Origin: Peptococcaceae bacterium BICA1-7
GTDB taxonomy: Bacteria; Bacillota; Desulfotomaculia; Desulfotomaculales; Desulfocucumaceae
Direction: 5' to 3'
Length of the DNA stretch: 64,000 nucleotides
Assembly: GCA_000802095.1 (NCBI GenBank)
Contig: JUEB01000017.1
Span: 186,001 to 250,000 of the forward strand
The translations under genes were made by a program, and so were the position numbers. The notes beneath the pieces are model-generated. The model was not told where the DNA came from, made no database searches, and was given only the letters and a program-made list of their open reading frames with translations. Position 1 is the first letter of the stretch. Each line of letters opens with the position of its first letter. Shown piece by piece: positions 7,483-15,809 of the stretch.

Positions 7483-9075
7483 CTATGAAACCTGTATTGA
7501 ATCTTCTTTCCAATACTTCTTTCTTAACTCCCGTTTCAATATCTTCCCGGTCTGCAATCTGGGTATTGCATCTACAAGGTCCACCGATTTGGGAATCTTA
7601 AACCCGGCCATCCGGTCCCTGCAGAAATTAATTATTTCTTCCTCCGTTACATCTGCACCGGGTTTGGGCACAACCACAGCCTTGACAGATTCGCCCCAGT
7701 TTTCGTCCGGCACCCCGATTACCGCCACATCTAGTATCTTGTCCATGGTGTGCAGCACTTCTTCAATTTCCACCGGGTAAACATTTACCCCGCCGGTTAT
7801 AATCATATCTTTAGCCCTGTCCACAATATAGTAGTACCCATCCTCGTCCTGGCGGGCCAGGTCACCAACGGTGGCCCACTCGTGGTCTAGAAAGGCCTCA
7901 TTGGTCCCCTGTTCATTGTTCCAGTACCCGCGAAATCCCCCAAGGCCTCTGGAGTATAAAAGGCCCACCTCTCCCATGGGAACCTCCGTGCCTTCCTGTC
8001 CAACCAACTTCAGCTCCAGGTCCTGCAGAGGCCGGCCCACAGACCTCTCTTTTCTCAACTGGTCTTCATCCCGCAGGGTTGTTGACACTCCCAGCTCAGT
8101 GCTGCCATAAAACTCATTTAATTCTGTATTTGCAAAGTATCTTTTGATTTTTAGCTTTGTAGGCGTATGCAGGGGGGCGCCCCCGGATATAATCGTCCGC
8201 AGGGAGGTTATATCGTATTTGCCGATAACATCTTCCGGAAGGCTTAACATTCTGTCGTACATAACCGGTACCATCATCATCCAGCTGACCCTGTGCTTTT
8301 CAATTGCTTCCAGTACCTTATCGGGAAGGAAGGCCGGAACCACCACCAGGGTTCCCCCGGAAACCAGGGTTGCGCAGTACCAGGCGCAGGGGCCGGCGTG
8401 ATAAAGGGGCGCCACAGCCAGCTGAACGTCACCGTTTCGTATCTTCCACTCCACACACACGGTCATGCCGGTGTGGTAGTTTTCTGAATAGCCCCTTACC
8501 GCCCCTTTGGGTCTGCCGGTGGTCCCTGAGGTATAAAGTATCATGTGTAAATCATTAGGGGATATTTCCACATCTATGTCCCCCGTGTCAGAGCCTGCGA
8601 TTAGTTGCTCATAGGATATAGCCCTCGATAAAGGGTTGTTTCCGGTGACGATAATATGTTTAAGACTGGGAACCTGGTTCCGTATGGAATCCAATAAGTC
8701 AACAAACTCGGGATCGGTAACTACTGCCGAGGCCCCGCAGTCATTTAGCTGGTAAGCCACCTCATTGGCTTTCAGATGGAAATTGACGGGACTCATAACA
8801 AATCCGCTTTTAGTGGCAGCTACAAATGTTTCCGGGAATTCAAAGCAATTTTTTAGTAATATGGCCACCCGGTCACCCTTTTTCATCCCCAGCCCGTACA
8901 TGCCGTTACCCAGAAGATTGGTTCTTTCCCACATCTGCGCCCATGTTTCCCAACGATCTTCACAGATGATGGCCTTCATGTCCGGGCTTTTAGCCAGGTT
9001 CATCTTCATGCTGCTGACCAGATTGTTCGAATAATTAGATGTCGGGCGGATAAATTCCATGGATGGCTTTAACAT
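7483..9075 (-). CDS. AMP-forming acyl-CoA synthetase
   Basis: A 530-residue ANL-superfamily ligase. Motifs seen are MILYTSGTTGRPKGAV (A3), EFYGSTELG (A5), the hinge region VGDLARQDEDGYYYIVDRAKD, MIITGGVNVYPVEIEEVL, and the catalytic Lys in RLQTGKILKREL. The start is ATG 9075 with GGAGG seven bases upstream. It lies downstream of the thiolase gene on the same strand. The 87-bp gap carries an inverted repeat (9102-9127) that may be a separate control site. The chain length is unknown; the set is consistent with medium- or long-chain or aromatic acids. Confidence 0.88.
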   Translation of the reverse strand: MLKPSMEFIRPTSNYSNNLVSSMKMNLAKSPDMKAIICEDRWETWAQMWERTNLLGNGMYGLGMKKGDRVAILLKNCFEFPETFVAATKSGFVMSPVNFHLKANEVAYQLNDCGASAVVTDPEFVDLLDSIRNQVPSLKHIIVTGNNPLSRAISYEQLIAGSDTGDIDVEISPNDLHMILYTSGTTGRPKGAVRGYSENYHTGMTVCVEWKIRNGDVQLAVAPLYHAGPCAWYCATLVSGGTLVVVPAFLPDKVLEAIEKHRVSWMMMVPVMYDRMLSLPEDVIGKYDITSLRTIISGGAPLHTPTKLKIKRYFANTELNEFYGSTELGVSTTLRDEDQLRKERSVGRPLQDLELKLVGQEGTEVPMGEVGLLYSRGLGGFRGYWNNEQGTNEAFLDHEWATVGDLARQDEDGYYYIVDRAKDMIITGGVNVYPVEIEEVLHTMDKILDVAVIGVPDENWGESVKAVVVPKPGADVTEEEIINFCRDRMAGFKIPKSVDLVDAIPRLQTGKILKRELRKKYWKEDSIQVS

Positions 9076-9101
9076 TTAATCAACCTCCTGTTTTATTATT
9101 T

Positions 9102-9127
9102 TAATCAGTTGCATTATTACCTGATTA
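9102..9127. promoter_or_regulatory. Inverted repeat TAATCAG-N12-CTGATTA
   Basis: Perfect 7-bp arms separated by 12 bp lie between the thiolase gene and the ligase starting at 9075. There is no T-tract, so an operator is more likely than a terminator. It does not match the TGAANNTTCA sites. Confidence 0.35.
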
Positions 9128-9161
9128 GCTATCTCTTTGTCTTTATCCTGATTTGCTGTTT

Positions 9162-10346
9162 TTATCCTAAATCCTTACCGGTTATACATACTGAAACCAC
9201 GCAGTATGCCGGCTGGCCTCCCAGGTTGTGAGTAAGAGCCAGTCTTGGATTTTCAACCTGGCGGTCTCCGGCCCGGCCGGAAAATTGCAAATAGCACTCA
9301 TACAACATGCGCAGACCTGTTGCTCCGATGGGGTGCCCGAAGGACTTCAGACCTCCGTCCGGATTTACCGGCAGTGCTCCTCTTAGGTCAAAAAAACCGC
9401 TTTCGACGTCTTTCCACCCTCCACCCGGCTCGCTTAACATTAGATCTTCATATATAACCAGCTCGGTGATGGTGAAGCAGTCATGCACCTCGGCCAGGCT
9501 TATTTCCTTCCGGGGATTCTTTATTCCCGCCTCTTTATAGGCTGCCTGGGCCGCGTGACGGGTTTCCCACACTCCAGTGTAGTCATAATTTTGGTGGCGC
9601 TCGCCGAACCCGGGACCAGCAGCTATGGTTATGCCCTTTACGTACATGGGCTTATTGGTGTACTTGTGCACGTCCTCGGCCCTGCAGATAATGGCGCACG
9701 ACGCTCCGTCAGCGACTCCGGAACAGTCCATTATACCCAGGGGGTAGGCTACTATGGGGGATTTAAGAATTGCTTCTAGCGGAACTTCCTTGCGGTACTG
9801 GGCTTTGGAGTTCAGTGCCCCGTTATGGTGGTTTTTCCAGGCAATTCTGGCCATCACATCTTTAAGTCGCTTCATTTCAATGTTGTACTTATCGGCGTAA
9901 GCAGGCGCCAGCAGGGCAAACCTTGCTGGTGCGGTGGGTTCCGGGGTGGTCCGGTCAGAGTGCGCCATGGGAGTCTCCAGACCACTGTAGCCGCTGTCCT
10001 TTAATTTTTCAGCCCCAATGGCCATTACCAGATCGTATACACCAGATGCCACTGCATAGCAGGCGTTTCTGAAGGCATCGGTCCCGGTGGCGCACATGTT
10101 TTCCACCCGGGTAACCGGCTTGTACTGGGTCTTCATACACATGGAAAAAGGCAGCGCCCCAATGGTGCTTGACGAAAAAGTACCAAACCAGAAGGCATCT
10201 ATATCTTTAAGATTTACCCCGGAGTCTTCGCAGCACTCATTTATCGCCTCTATAATCAGGTCGTCCAGGCTGCAGTCCCATCTTTCCCCAAACTTGGTGC
10301 AGCCCATACCAATCACCGCAACCCTGTCCTTAATTGACCAGGCCAT
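9162..10346 (-). CDS. Thiolase-family acetyltransferase (SCP2/non-decarboxylating type)
   Basis: A 394-residue thiolase-fold protein expected to cleave or form 3-oxoacyl-CoA. The nucleophilic Cys is C85 in VENMCATGTDAF. The His motifs are AEVHDCFTITE and KSFGHPIGATG, and the C-terminal end is HNLGGQPAYCVVS. This set is typical of SCP2-like thiolases of bacteria and archaea that work with a DUF35 OB-fold partner. The partner is encoded directly upstream (10349-11767), and the stop of that gene and this ATG are two bases apart, indicating translational coupling. It probably forms a complex with the fusion protein, as in archaeal thiolase/HMG-CoA synthase/DUF35 assemblies and the BbsAB pair; that is inference from family knowledge. 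Confidence 0.85.
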   Translation of the reverse strand: MAWSIKDRVAVIGMGCTKFGERWDCSLDDLIIEAINECCEDSGVNLKDIDAFWFGTFSSSTIGALPFSMCMKTQYKPVTRVENMCATGTDAFRNACYAVASGVYDLVMAIGAEKLKDSGYSGLETPMAHSDRTTPEPTAPARFALLAPAYADKYNIEMKRLKDVMARIAWKNHHNGALNSKAQYRKEVPLEAILKSPIVAYPLGIMDCSGVADGASCAIICRAEDVHKYTNKPMYVKGITIAAGPGFGERHQNYDYTGVWETRHAAQAAYKEAGIKNPRKEISLAEVHDCFTITELVIYEDLMLSEPGGGWKDVESGFFDLRGALPVNPDGGLKSFGHPIGATGLRMLYECYLQFSGRAGDRQVENPRLALTHNLGGQPAYCVVSVCITGKDLG

Positions 10347-10348
10347 AG

Positions 10349-11767
10349 CTATACCCCACCTCTCTTCGGCATGGCTTTCCAGAAGTATGTGTTTATACCG
10401 TCAGCTTCAAAGAGTTTTCTAAATGACATTTCCAAATCCATGCCCACGGAAACACTGTTCACATCGCAGTCAGTCATAAGGCAGACAAATCTTCCTCCCC
10501 CTTCATAATCCACCACTGCCATAACCGTAGGGGGGTCCTGTGAGGGAGCCAGGTGGTCGATGGTGTAAGTGGTCAGCCTGGCCTTTCTGCCCAGGAATCT
10601 GTATTCTTTCATTTGGTCGATGGACTGGCACTGCACGCACACTCTGTGCGGCGGGAACTGGGGAGTCCCGCAGGCTGTACACCTGCTGCCGTAAAATCCC
10701 AGTATTTTTTTGAGATTTCTGTAGCGGTCGGGCAGGGAGGACCGCACCAGGGGAGGCCTTCTCTGCGGCTCCATACTCAGCAGCTGTTTCCATCGAAAAT
10801 ATTTACCGTAATTAATATCGCTTTTCTTACTATTGATGTAACCATTTATCCCACGGCGGTGGGGGAGTTTGGCTATAGCCCCGGTAACCCGGAAAGCAAT
10901 AGCGTCACTGCCCTCACCATAGGTTACGAACAGTATTTTGTCACCGGGCCGGGATGCCTCCAGTGCTGCCACCAGTGCCATAGGCGCGCTGGCCGCCCCG
11001 GTGTTTCCTACCCTGTCAATGAGGCTGTCTTGCACCTGTTCAGGCTTAAAACCCATTCTTGCTGCAACCTGCAAAGGGTCACCGGGCTTCAGCCCGTATA
11101 CAACGACCTTTGAAAAATCCTGAGGGCTTAGTCCGGTCTTTTGCATCACCGCCTGTCCGGCCTCCACGGTAAAGCGGGAGTATCCCTGGGTTTGAGAAAA
11201 CCTGTCTTCCCAGCTCCGCACGAATTGGTCCCCCTGGCCGCGCCAGTTATCATAGAAGTCTACACCAATACTGTGTGTACTCAGCACCTCAGCCACCACA
11301 TCTTCATTGCCCAGCAGAAATGCAGCCGCGCCGTCCCCGAGGAGCATCTCGTACAGCCCTCCTGGCGCACCCATGCGGCTGTCGCTTATGGCGACCATAA
11401 CCTTTTCGCCCTTTTGGGCTGCATCAAGACCGGTAAGCATGGCGCTGGAACCTGACCGTAGAGACCCGGTGATATCGAGGGTCCTTGCGTCCCTCCTCAT
11501 ATCCAGAGTGCCTGCAATGGTGGTGGCGCTTTGCTTTTCACTGTGCGGGGGGGTTGTGGTAGCAAAATAGATCCTGTCGAAGGCGCCGGCGTCAAGACCG
11601 GAGGCACAGTCAAGAGCAGCAGCAACAGCCATTGTAAGGCTGTCCTCGTCAAAATTGGCCACCGCTTTTTCTCCCCGCATAGCAGGTGCACCGTGAATTT
11701 CGCCCATATGTTTCAGATTAAGCCTGTTAAAGGGAATATAAGCCCCATATGCAACAATTCCCGCCAT
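10349..11767 (-). CDS. HMG-CoA-synthase-like / DUF35 OB-fold fusion protein
   Basis: A 472-residue fusion. Residues ~1-310 resemble the HMG-CoA synthase/KAS III family (IVAYGAYIPFNRL; LLGDGAAAFLLG; VGNTGAASAPMALVAALE). The C-terminal ~130 residues are a DUF35 zinc-ribbon plus OB-fold: the zinc knuckle CTACGTPQFPPHRVCVQC near residue 360, then FLGRKARLTTYTIDHLAP. The position that should hold the nucleophilic Cys (usually '..NACYGGT..') reads ITGSLRSGSSAML. The expected active-site His region reads VVYGLKPGDPLQVA. The synthase half therefore looks catalytically dead and structural. The start is ATG 11767 after AGGGAGG. The gene is coupled to the downstream thiolase, which it probably scaffolds. 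Confidence 0.82.
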   Translation of the reverse strand: MAGIVAYGAYIPFNRLNLKHMGEIHGAPAMRGEKAVANFDEDSLTMAVAAALDCASGLDAGAFDRIYFATTTPPHSEKQSATTIAGTLDMRRDARTLDITGSLRSGSSAMLTGLDAAQKGEKVMVAISDSRMGAPGGLYEMLLGDGAAAFLLGNEDVVAEVLSTHSIGVDFYDNWRGQGDQFVRSWEDRFSQTQGYSRFTVEAGQAVMQKTGLSPQDFSKVVVYGLKPGDPLQVAARMGFKPEQVQDSLIDRVGNTGAASAPMALVAALEASRPGDKILFVTYGEGSDAIAFRVTGAIAKLPHRRGINGYINSKKSDINYGKYFRWKQLLSMEPQRRPPLVRSSLPDRYRNLKKILGFYGSRCTACGTPQFPPHRVCVQCQSIDQMKEYRFLGRKARLTTYTIDHLAPSQDPPTVMAVVDYEGGGRFVCLMTDCDVNSVSVGMDLEMSFRKLFEADGINTYFWKAMPKRGGV

Positions 11768-11825
11768 CTATCCTTACACCTCCCTTTTATATATTTGCAT
11801 GATGTTTGATGCATGTCCTAAAAAG

Positions 11826-11998
11826 CCACAGAGGACACAGAGGACACAGAGATTTTTTTAGCCCTACTTGAAGGCTTTAAAAGACTTTTTAAACAGTTGA
11901 TAATCTGGTTATGACTTTTAATCTGATTTTACAATCTGTCATTAGACCTAAGAGTAGTTCTTGAGAATAATTCTCTGTGATCTCTGTGTTCTCTGTGG
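11826..11998. repeat. MITE-like repeat, copy 1 (CCACAGAG family)
   Basis: A 173-bp element bounded by imperfect 26-bp terminal inverted repeats. The left starts CCACAGAGGACACAGAG and the right, in reverse complement, starts CCACAGAGAACACAGAG. Internal sequence (AGCCCTACTTGAAGG; AGACCTAAGAGTAG) is shared with copies at 37201-37358 and 43622-43776. It fills most of the gap 11768-12081 and has no coding capacity. Confidence 0.8.
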
Positions 11999-12081
11999 TT
12001 CATAAAAGACATTCAGTACTTTCAGGATAGAGTACTGTTTATCCCCGACCTTTACTTACAGTCTGTTAGGAGATAGCCGTG

Positions 12082-12942
12082 CTACTTTTTACTGTAGTCA
12101 TAGAAGCCCCGGCCGGTTTTCTGGCCGAAGTCGCCGGCCCTGACCTTATTCCTGACACCAATGCCCGCGCAAAACCTGTCCCCAAAGGCATCCCTCAAGC
12201 CGTCCGCCACCCTGACCATGGTATCAATGCCGCTGAAGTCAAATAATTCAAAGGGTCCCATGGGGTGGCCCAGGGCATATTTAATGGCCTTGTCTATTTC
12301 TTTAATATCGGCCAGCTTTTCATCATAAATCCGGGTGGCCTCCACCATCAGGCCTGCCAGCAGCCTGTTCACGATAAAGCCCGGAGTATCCTTGCAGACG
12401 CAGGTTTCCTTGCCCATTCTCGTGCTTAGATCAACAATCGCATTGACACACTCTTCTGATGTGTGTTCCCCCACAGGTATCTCTATCAGCTTCATTACCT
12501 GGGCAGGATAGAAAAAGTGCATGCCGATTACCAGGTCGGACCTGCCGGTGGCCGAGGCGATTTCCGTAATGCTCAGCTGTGAGGTGTTTGTAGCCAGTAT
12601 GGCCCCGGGCTTGACGATTTTGTCCAGCCTGGCGAACATCTCTTTTTTCAGTTCCATTATTTCAGGAACAGCCTCGATTACAGCGTCGCAATCTTTTAAG
12701 TCATTCATGTCAGTGGAGGTTTTGATTCTTTTCAATACCTCTTCACACTTCTCAGACGACATTTTTCCTTGATCTGCCGCCTTGTTCAGAAGTTTGCTTA
12801 TTTTCGCGAAGCCCCGATTAAGCATTTCCGCCGACAAATCCACCATTACTACATCACAGCCCGCCTGGGCAGCCAGCTGAACTATACCGTGGCCCATCAG
12901 CCCCGCCCCCAGGACACCTACCTTGTTAATACCTGACACCAT
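12082..12942 (-). CDS. 3-hydroxyacyl-CoA (3-hydroxybutyryl-CoA) dehydrogenase
   Basis: A 286-residue NAD-dependent dehydrogenase interconverting 3-hydroxyacyl-CoA and 3-oxoacyl-CoA. The N-terminal Rossmann fingerprint is VGVLGAGLMGHGIVQLAAQAG. The catalytic His lies in IGMHFFYPAQVMKLIEI, downstream of NTSQLSITEIA. The C-terminal helical domain reads GFIVNRLLAGLMVEA and IDKAIKYALGHPMGPFELFDF. Length and motifs match Hbd/PaaH-type enzymes. The start is ATG 12942 with GAGGGGG upstream. It lies 24 bp from the acyl-CoA dehydrogenase gene, so the two are probably co-transcribed as consecutive beta-oxidation steps. Confidence 0.92.
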   Translation of the reverse strand: MVSGINKVGVLGAGLMGHGIVQLAAQAGCDVVMVDLSAEMLNRGFAKISKLLNKAADQGKMSSEKCEEVLKRIKTSTDMNDLKDCDAVIEAVPEIMELKKEMFARLDKIVKPGAILATNTSQLSITEIASATGRSDLVIGMHFFYPAQVMKLIEIPVGEHTSEECVNAIVDLSTRMGKETCVCKDTPGFIVNRLLAGLMVEATRIYDEKLADIKEIDKAIKYALGHPMGPFELFDFSGIDTMVRVADGLRDAFGDRFCAGIGVRNKVRAGDFGQKTGRGFYDYSKK

Positions 12943-12966
12943 AAATTCGCCCCCTCTTTAAATGGT

Positions 12967-14109
12967 TTATTTTAACATTTCCCGGGCAATGATCATTTTT
13001 TGGATTTGGGATGTGCCTTCAACAATTTGAAGCAGCTTGGCATCCCGCATAGACTTTTCAAGGGGGTATTCGCGCGTATACCCATAGCCTCCAAGTATTT
13101 GCACCGCGTCACTGGTTACTCTCTGTGCCATGTCTGCCCCGTAACACTTGGCCATGGCGCTGCTTTTCACAACATCCAGGCCCTCGTCAAGCATCCAGGC
13201 CGCCTTTTGATAAAGAAGCCTGGCTGCCTCAATGCGCATGTCCATGTCCGCCAGCATAAACTGGACTGCCTGCATGTTGGCTATTGGTGTTCCGAATTGT
13301 TTTCTTTCCCTGGCATAGTCCCTGGCTGTTTCCATAGCAAACCGGCTCACACCTACCGCCATGGCGCCTATCACCGGGCGGGACATGTTAAAAGCGTTCA
13401 TGGCTATCTTAAATCCAGCCCCTTCTTCTCCCAGGAGATATTCTTCCGGAACTTTCACGTCGGTGAATATGACCTCGCTGGTGTCTGATGCCCTGTTGCC
13501 CATCTTTTTTTCTTTCTTGCCGGGACTTACTCCATCCCAGTGGCGATCCACCAGGAAAAATGTAAGCCCCCTGGCGCCGGCGCTATTGTCAAGCCTCGCC
13601 AGCACCACATATTTTGAGGCCACACCTCCGTTACTGATAAAGCACTTTGTTCCGTTCAGCAGGTAGTGGCTGCCTTCTCTCCTTACGGAGCTTGACAGTC
13701 CGGCCACATCGGACCCGGCGCCGGGCTCTGTAACGCAGTATGCTCCCATTTCTCCCTTCTGGCATAGGCCCGAAAACCACCATTTCTTCTGTTCAGCAGT
13801 GCCGGCAATCTCAACCGGCTCAGAGGCCAGTATATTGGCCATGGCTGTGGTGGCAATCCCGCCGCAGCCTCTGGCCAGTTCCTCCATCACCAGGCACCTG
13901 GTCAGGTTATCCCAGGGATAGCCGCTGATGCTCTCGGGCCCAGCCATGCATAAAACTCCTACCTCGGCCATTTTCTTAAAAACCGGCCAGGGAAATTCTT
14001 CTTTTTCGTCATAGTAAGCCCTTACCGGAGTGATTTCTTTTTCCACAAACCTGCGCACCATATTTATTATTTCAACCTGTTCCTGGTTGGGAGCAAATCC
14101 AAATGACAC
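12967..14109 (-). CDS. Acyl-CoA dehydrogenase
   Basis: A 380-residue FAD enzyme oxidising acyl-CoA to 2-enoyl-CoA with transfer to ETF. Seen are the flavin/substrate motif AYCVTEPGAGSDVAG, the second signature QILGGYGYTREYPLEKSMRDAK, and the catalytic Glu in QIVEGTSQIQKMI (~residue 366). The start is GTG 14109 preceded by AAAGGAGG. The gene sits between the crotonase and hydroxyacyl-CoA dehydrogenase genes. No etfAB genes are in the window, so its electron acceptor must be encoded elsewhere. Substrate length cannot be deduced. Confidence 0.92.
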   Translation of the reverse strand: MSFGFAPNQEQVEIINMVRRFVEKEITPVRAYYDEKEEFPWPVFKKMAEVGVLCMAGPESISGYPWDNLTRCLVMEELARGCGGIATTAMANILASEPVEIAGTAEQKKWWFSGLCQKGEMGAYCVTEPGAGSDVAGLSSSVRREGSHYLLNGTKCFISNGGVASKYVVLARLDNSAGARGLTFFLVDRHWDGVSPGKKEKKMGNRASDTSEVIFTDVKVPEEYLLGEEGAGFKIAMNAFNMSRPVIGAMAVGVSRFAMETARDYARERKQFGTPIANMQAVQFMLADMDMRIEAARLLYQKAAWMLDEGLDVVKSSAMAKCYGADMAQRVTSDAVQILGGYGYTREYPLEKSMRDAKLLQIVEGTSQIQKMIIAREMLK

Positions 14110-14182
14110 AGTATCCCTCCTTTAGCTATTAAACGATAAGTTCATTCTGGCGATTCCCTTGTTAATCCCGGGACAGGACGCT

Positions 14183-14968
14183 TTAAATCTTCCCGTGCCG
14201 TCCCTTCCCGCCAGCAAAGCAGGTGGCCCCCTCCAGGGTTTCTCCGCTTTGCACCACCTTGAGGCCCATTTTAAATTCCAGTTTCATGGCAGCGTCAAAA
14301 TCGGTGCTAAAGCCCCGGTAAACCGCCTCCCGGTCACTGCGCAAGCATTTCTGGGGGAATACCGCAATCAGGGCGGCCAGATTTTCAGCCTCCAGCCTGG
14401 CTGCTCCCGGTTCCACCAACCGGTTGGCCAGTCCCATAGAAAAAGCCTCCTCTGCTCCCACGGCACGGCCTGTGAGGATCATATCCATGGCCCGGCTCAT
14501 ACCTATAAGACGTGGCAGGCGCTGGGTCCCTCCGTCCACAAGGGGCACCCCAAAGCGGCGGCAAAAAACTCCGAACACAGCGTCCCTCTCCACAACTCTC
14601 AGGTCGCACCAGCAGGAGAGCTCAAGCCCTCCGGCCACGGCATAGCCGGACACCGCAGCAATAACAGGCTTGGAAAGCCTCATCCTGGTCGGTCCCATTG
14701 GCCCGTCCTTTGACATATCCGGGTCCATCCGGTTCATCTGTCCCTCGGAAATAGACTTAAGATCCGCCCCGGCGCAAAAATTTCCGCCTGCCCCCCATAA
14801 AACCGCCACCTTCAGGCTATCGTCAGAGTCAAAGGCCCTAAAGGCTTCCGCAAGTTGTTCAGCTGTCTCGGCATCAACTGCGTTCCTGACCTCGGGACGG
14901 TTAATTGTGACTGTGCAGACACTGCCGCTTCTTTCTGTAAGCACTTTCACCCTAACACCATCTTTCAA
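14183..14968 (-). CDS. Enoyl-CoA hydratase/isomerase family (crotonase) protein
   Basis: A 261-residue crotonase-fold protein. The oxyanion-hole segments are NFCAGADLKSI and AVSGYAVAGGLELS. The first catalytic Glu is present in GGLELSCW. The second (PE.LLG in classic hydratases) is replaced by FCRRFGVPLVDGGTQRL, so hydratase activity is not certain and another crotonase reaction is possible. Two starts are plausible: TTG 14968 or GTG 14950; neither has a strong ribosome-binding site. The gene is the first of the minus-strand beta-oxidation set, and the 26-bp operator palindrome at 14975-15000 abuts its 5' end. Confidence 0.85.
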   Translation of the reverse strand: MKDGVRVKVLTERSGSVCTVTINRPEVRNAVDAETAEQLAEAFRAFDSDDSLKVAVLWGAGGNFCAGADLKSISEGQMNRMDPDMSKDGPMGPTRMRLSKPVIAAVSGYAVAGGLELSCWCDLRVVERDAVFGVFCRRFGVPLVDGGTQRLPRLIGMSRAMDMILTGRAVGAEEAFSMGLANRLVEPGAARLEAENLAALIAVFPQKCLRSDREAVYRGFSTDFDAAMKLEFKMGLKVVQSGETLEGATCFAGGKGRHGKI

Positions 14969-14974
14969 TGTTTA

Positions 14975-15000
14975 ATTTATATTGAACATTCATTATAAAT
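14975..15000. promoter_or_regulatory. TetR-type palindromic operator, site 2
   Basis: A 26-bp near-perfect palindrome with core TGAACATTCA (14983-14992) and AT-rich arms ATTTATA/TATAAAT. It touches the start of the crotonase gene. It is almost exactly the reverse complement of 15630-15655, upstream of the TetR gene. Confidence 0.75.
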
Positions 15001-15017
15001 AAGACAACAAGATACCA

Positions 15018-15617
15018 TCACTCCTCCAGTGAGATATAGGACTCAATCATTTCTTTATAGCTTTTTTCAATATCCGCTATATCAAAGGACTCGGGATCAA
15101 TTATCCACTGCATGCCAATGCCCATTCCAAGTGCAATAGTCAGTGCGGGCAGATGCTTTGCCTTTTCCGGCTTTAGGCGGCCCAGTTCTATACCGTCCTT
15201 AATATATTGGGCTATATACGACCTGAGATTTTTAAAAAACTTTGCAATAATCCCGTTTATTTCCGGATTGTTCTTTGCCTGGCCCAAGTAATTGAGCATC
15301 ACTGTATAAAAATCAGGGTTATCCATGGGCACCCTGTTTATATTTTCGATGTGCTTCATCAGTTTTTCTTCAAAATTGTTTAATGGTTCCACGGTTTCCA
15401 TTACCTGTTCGTGGGACTTACGGAAGGATTCCTTGATGACCTGGAGGAGAAGGTCCTCTTTATTCTTAAAATAATGGTATATGATGCCCGTGCTGACGCT
15501 TGCCTCGGCCGAAATATCCTTAACTGACATATTTGAATAGCCTTTTTCCACTATGCACCTTTCAGTGGCTTTTATTACCTGATCTTTACGAATCTCTTCC
15601 ATACCAATTTTGGGCAT
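15018..15617 (-). CDS. TetR/AcrR family regulator of the acyl-CoA degradation genes
   Basis: A 199-residue TetR protein with HTH SVKDISAEASVSTGIIYHYF (residues ~32-51) and a helical C-terminal ligand domain. The ATG 15617 follows AAAGGAG. Its own promoter carries a 26-bp palindrome at 15630-15655. Near-identical or related sites sit at 14975-15000 (crotonase operon) and 7398-7417 (acyl-CoA ligase). It is therefore very likely the autoregulated repressor of the surrounding catabolic set, analogous to Bacillus FadR, whose ligands are acyl-CoAs. The function assignment is inference; the sites are seen directly. Confidence 0.85.
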   Translation of the reverse strand: MPKIGMEEIRKDQVIKATERCIVEKGYSNMSVKDISAEASVSTGIIYHYFKNKEDLLLQVIKESFRKSHEQVMETVEPLNNFEEKLMKHIENINRVPMDNPDFYTVMLNYLGQAKNNPEINGIIAKFFKNLRSYIAQYIKDGIELGRLKPEKAKHLPALTIALGMGIGMQWIIDPESFDIADIEKSYKEMIESYISLEE

Positions 15618-15629
15618 TTTGATCTCCTT

Positions 15630-15655
15630 TTTTATAATGAATGTTCAATATAAAT
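15630..15655. promoter_or_regulatory. TetR-type palindromic operator, site 3
   Basis: A 26-bp palindrome with core TGAATGTTCA (15638-15647), 13 bp upstream of the TetR start. It matches the reverse complement of the 14975-15000 site at 25 of 26 positions. Confidence 0.75.
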
Positions 15656-15809
15656 ATATTTTATTATTCATTTCAAGTCAAGGGAAATTATGCTGGATCC
15701 TTGATATTTGCAATAACAGCGAACAGCCCAGGCATGATAAAACAATGGAGGAAATGGTAGAAAAATGCCTTGAATTAATGCTCGCCATGGAATTTTATGT
15801 GAAATAGGG

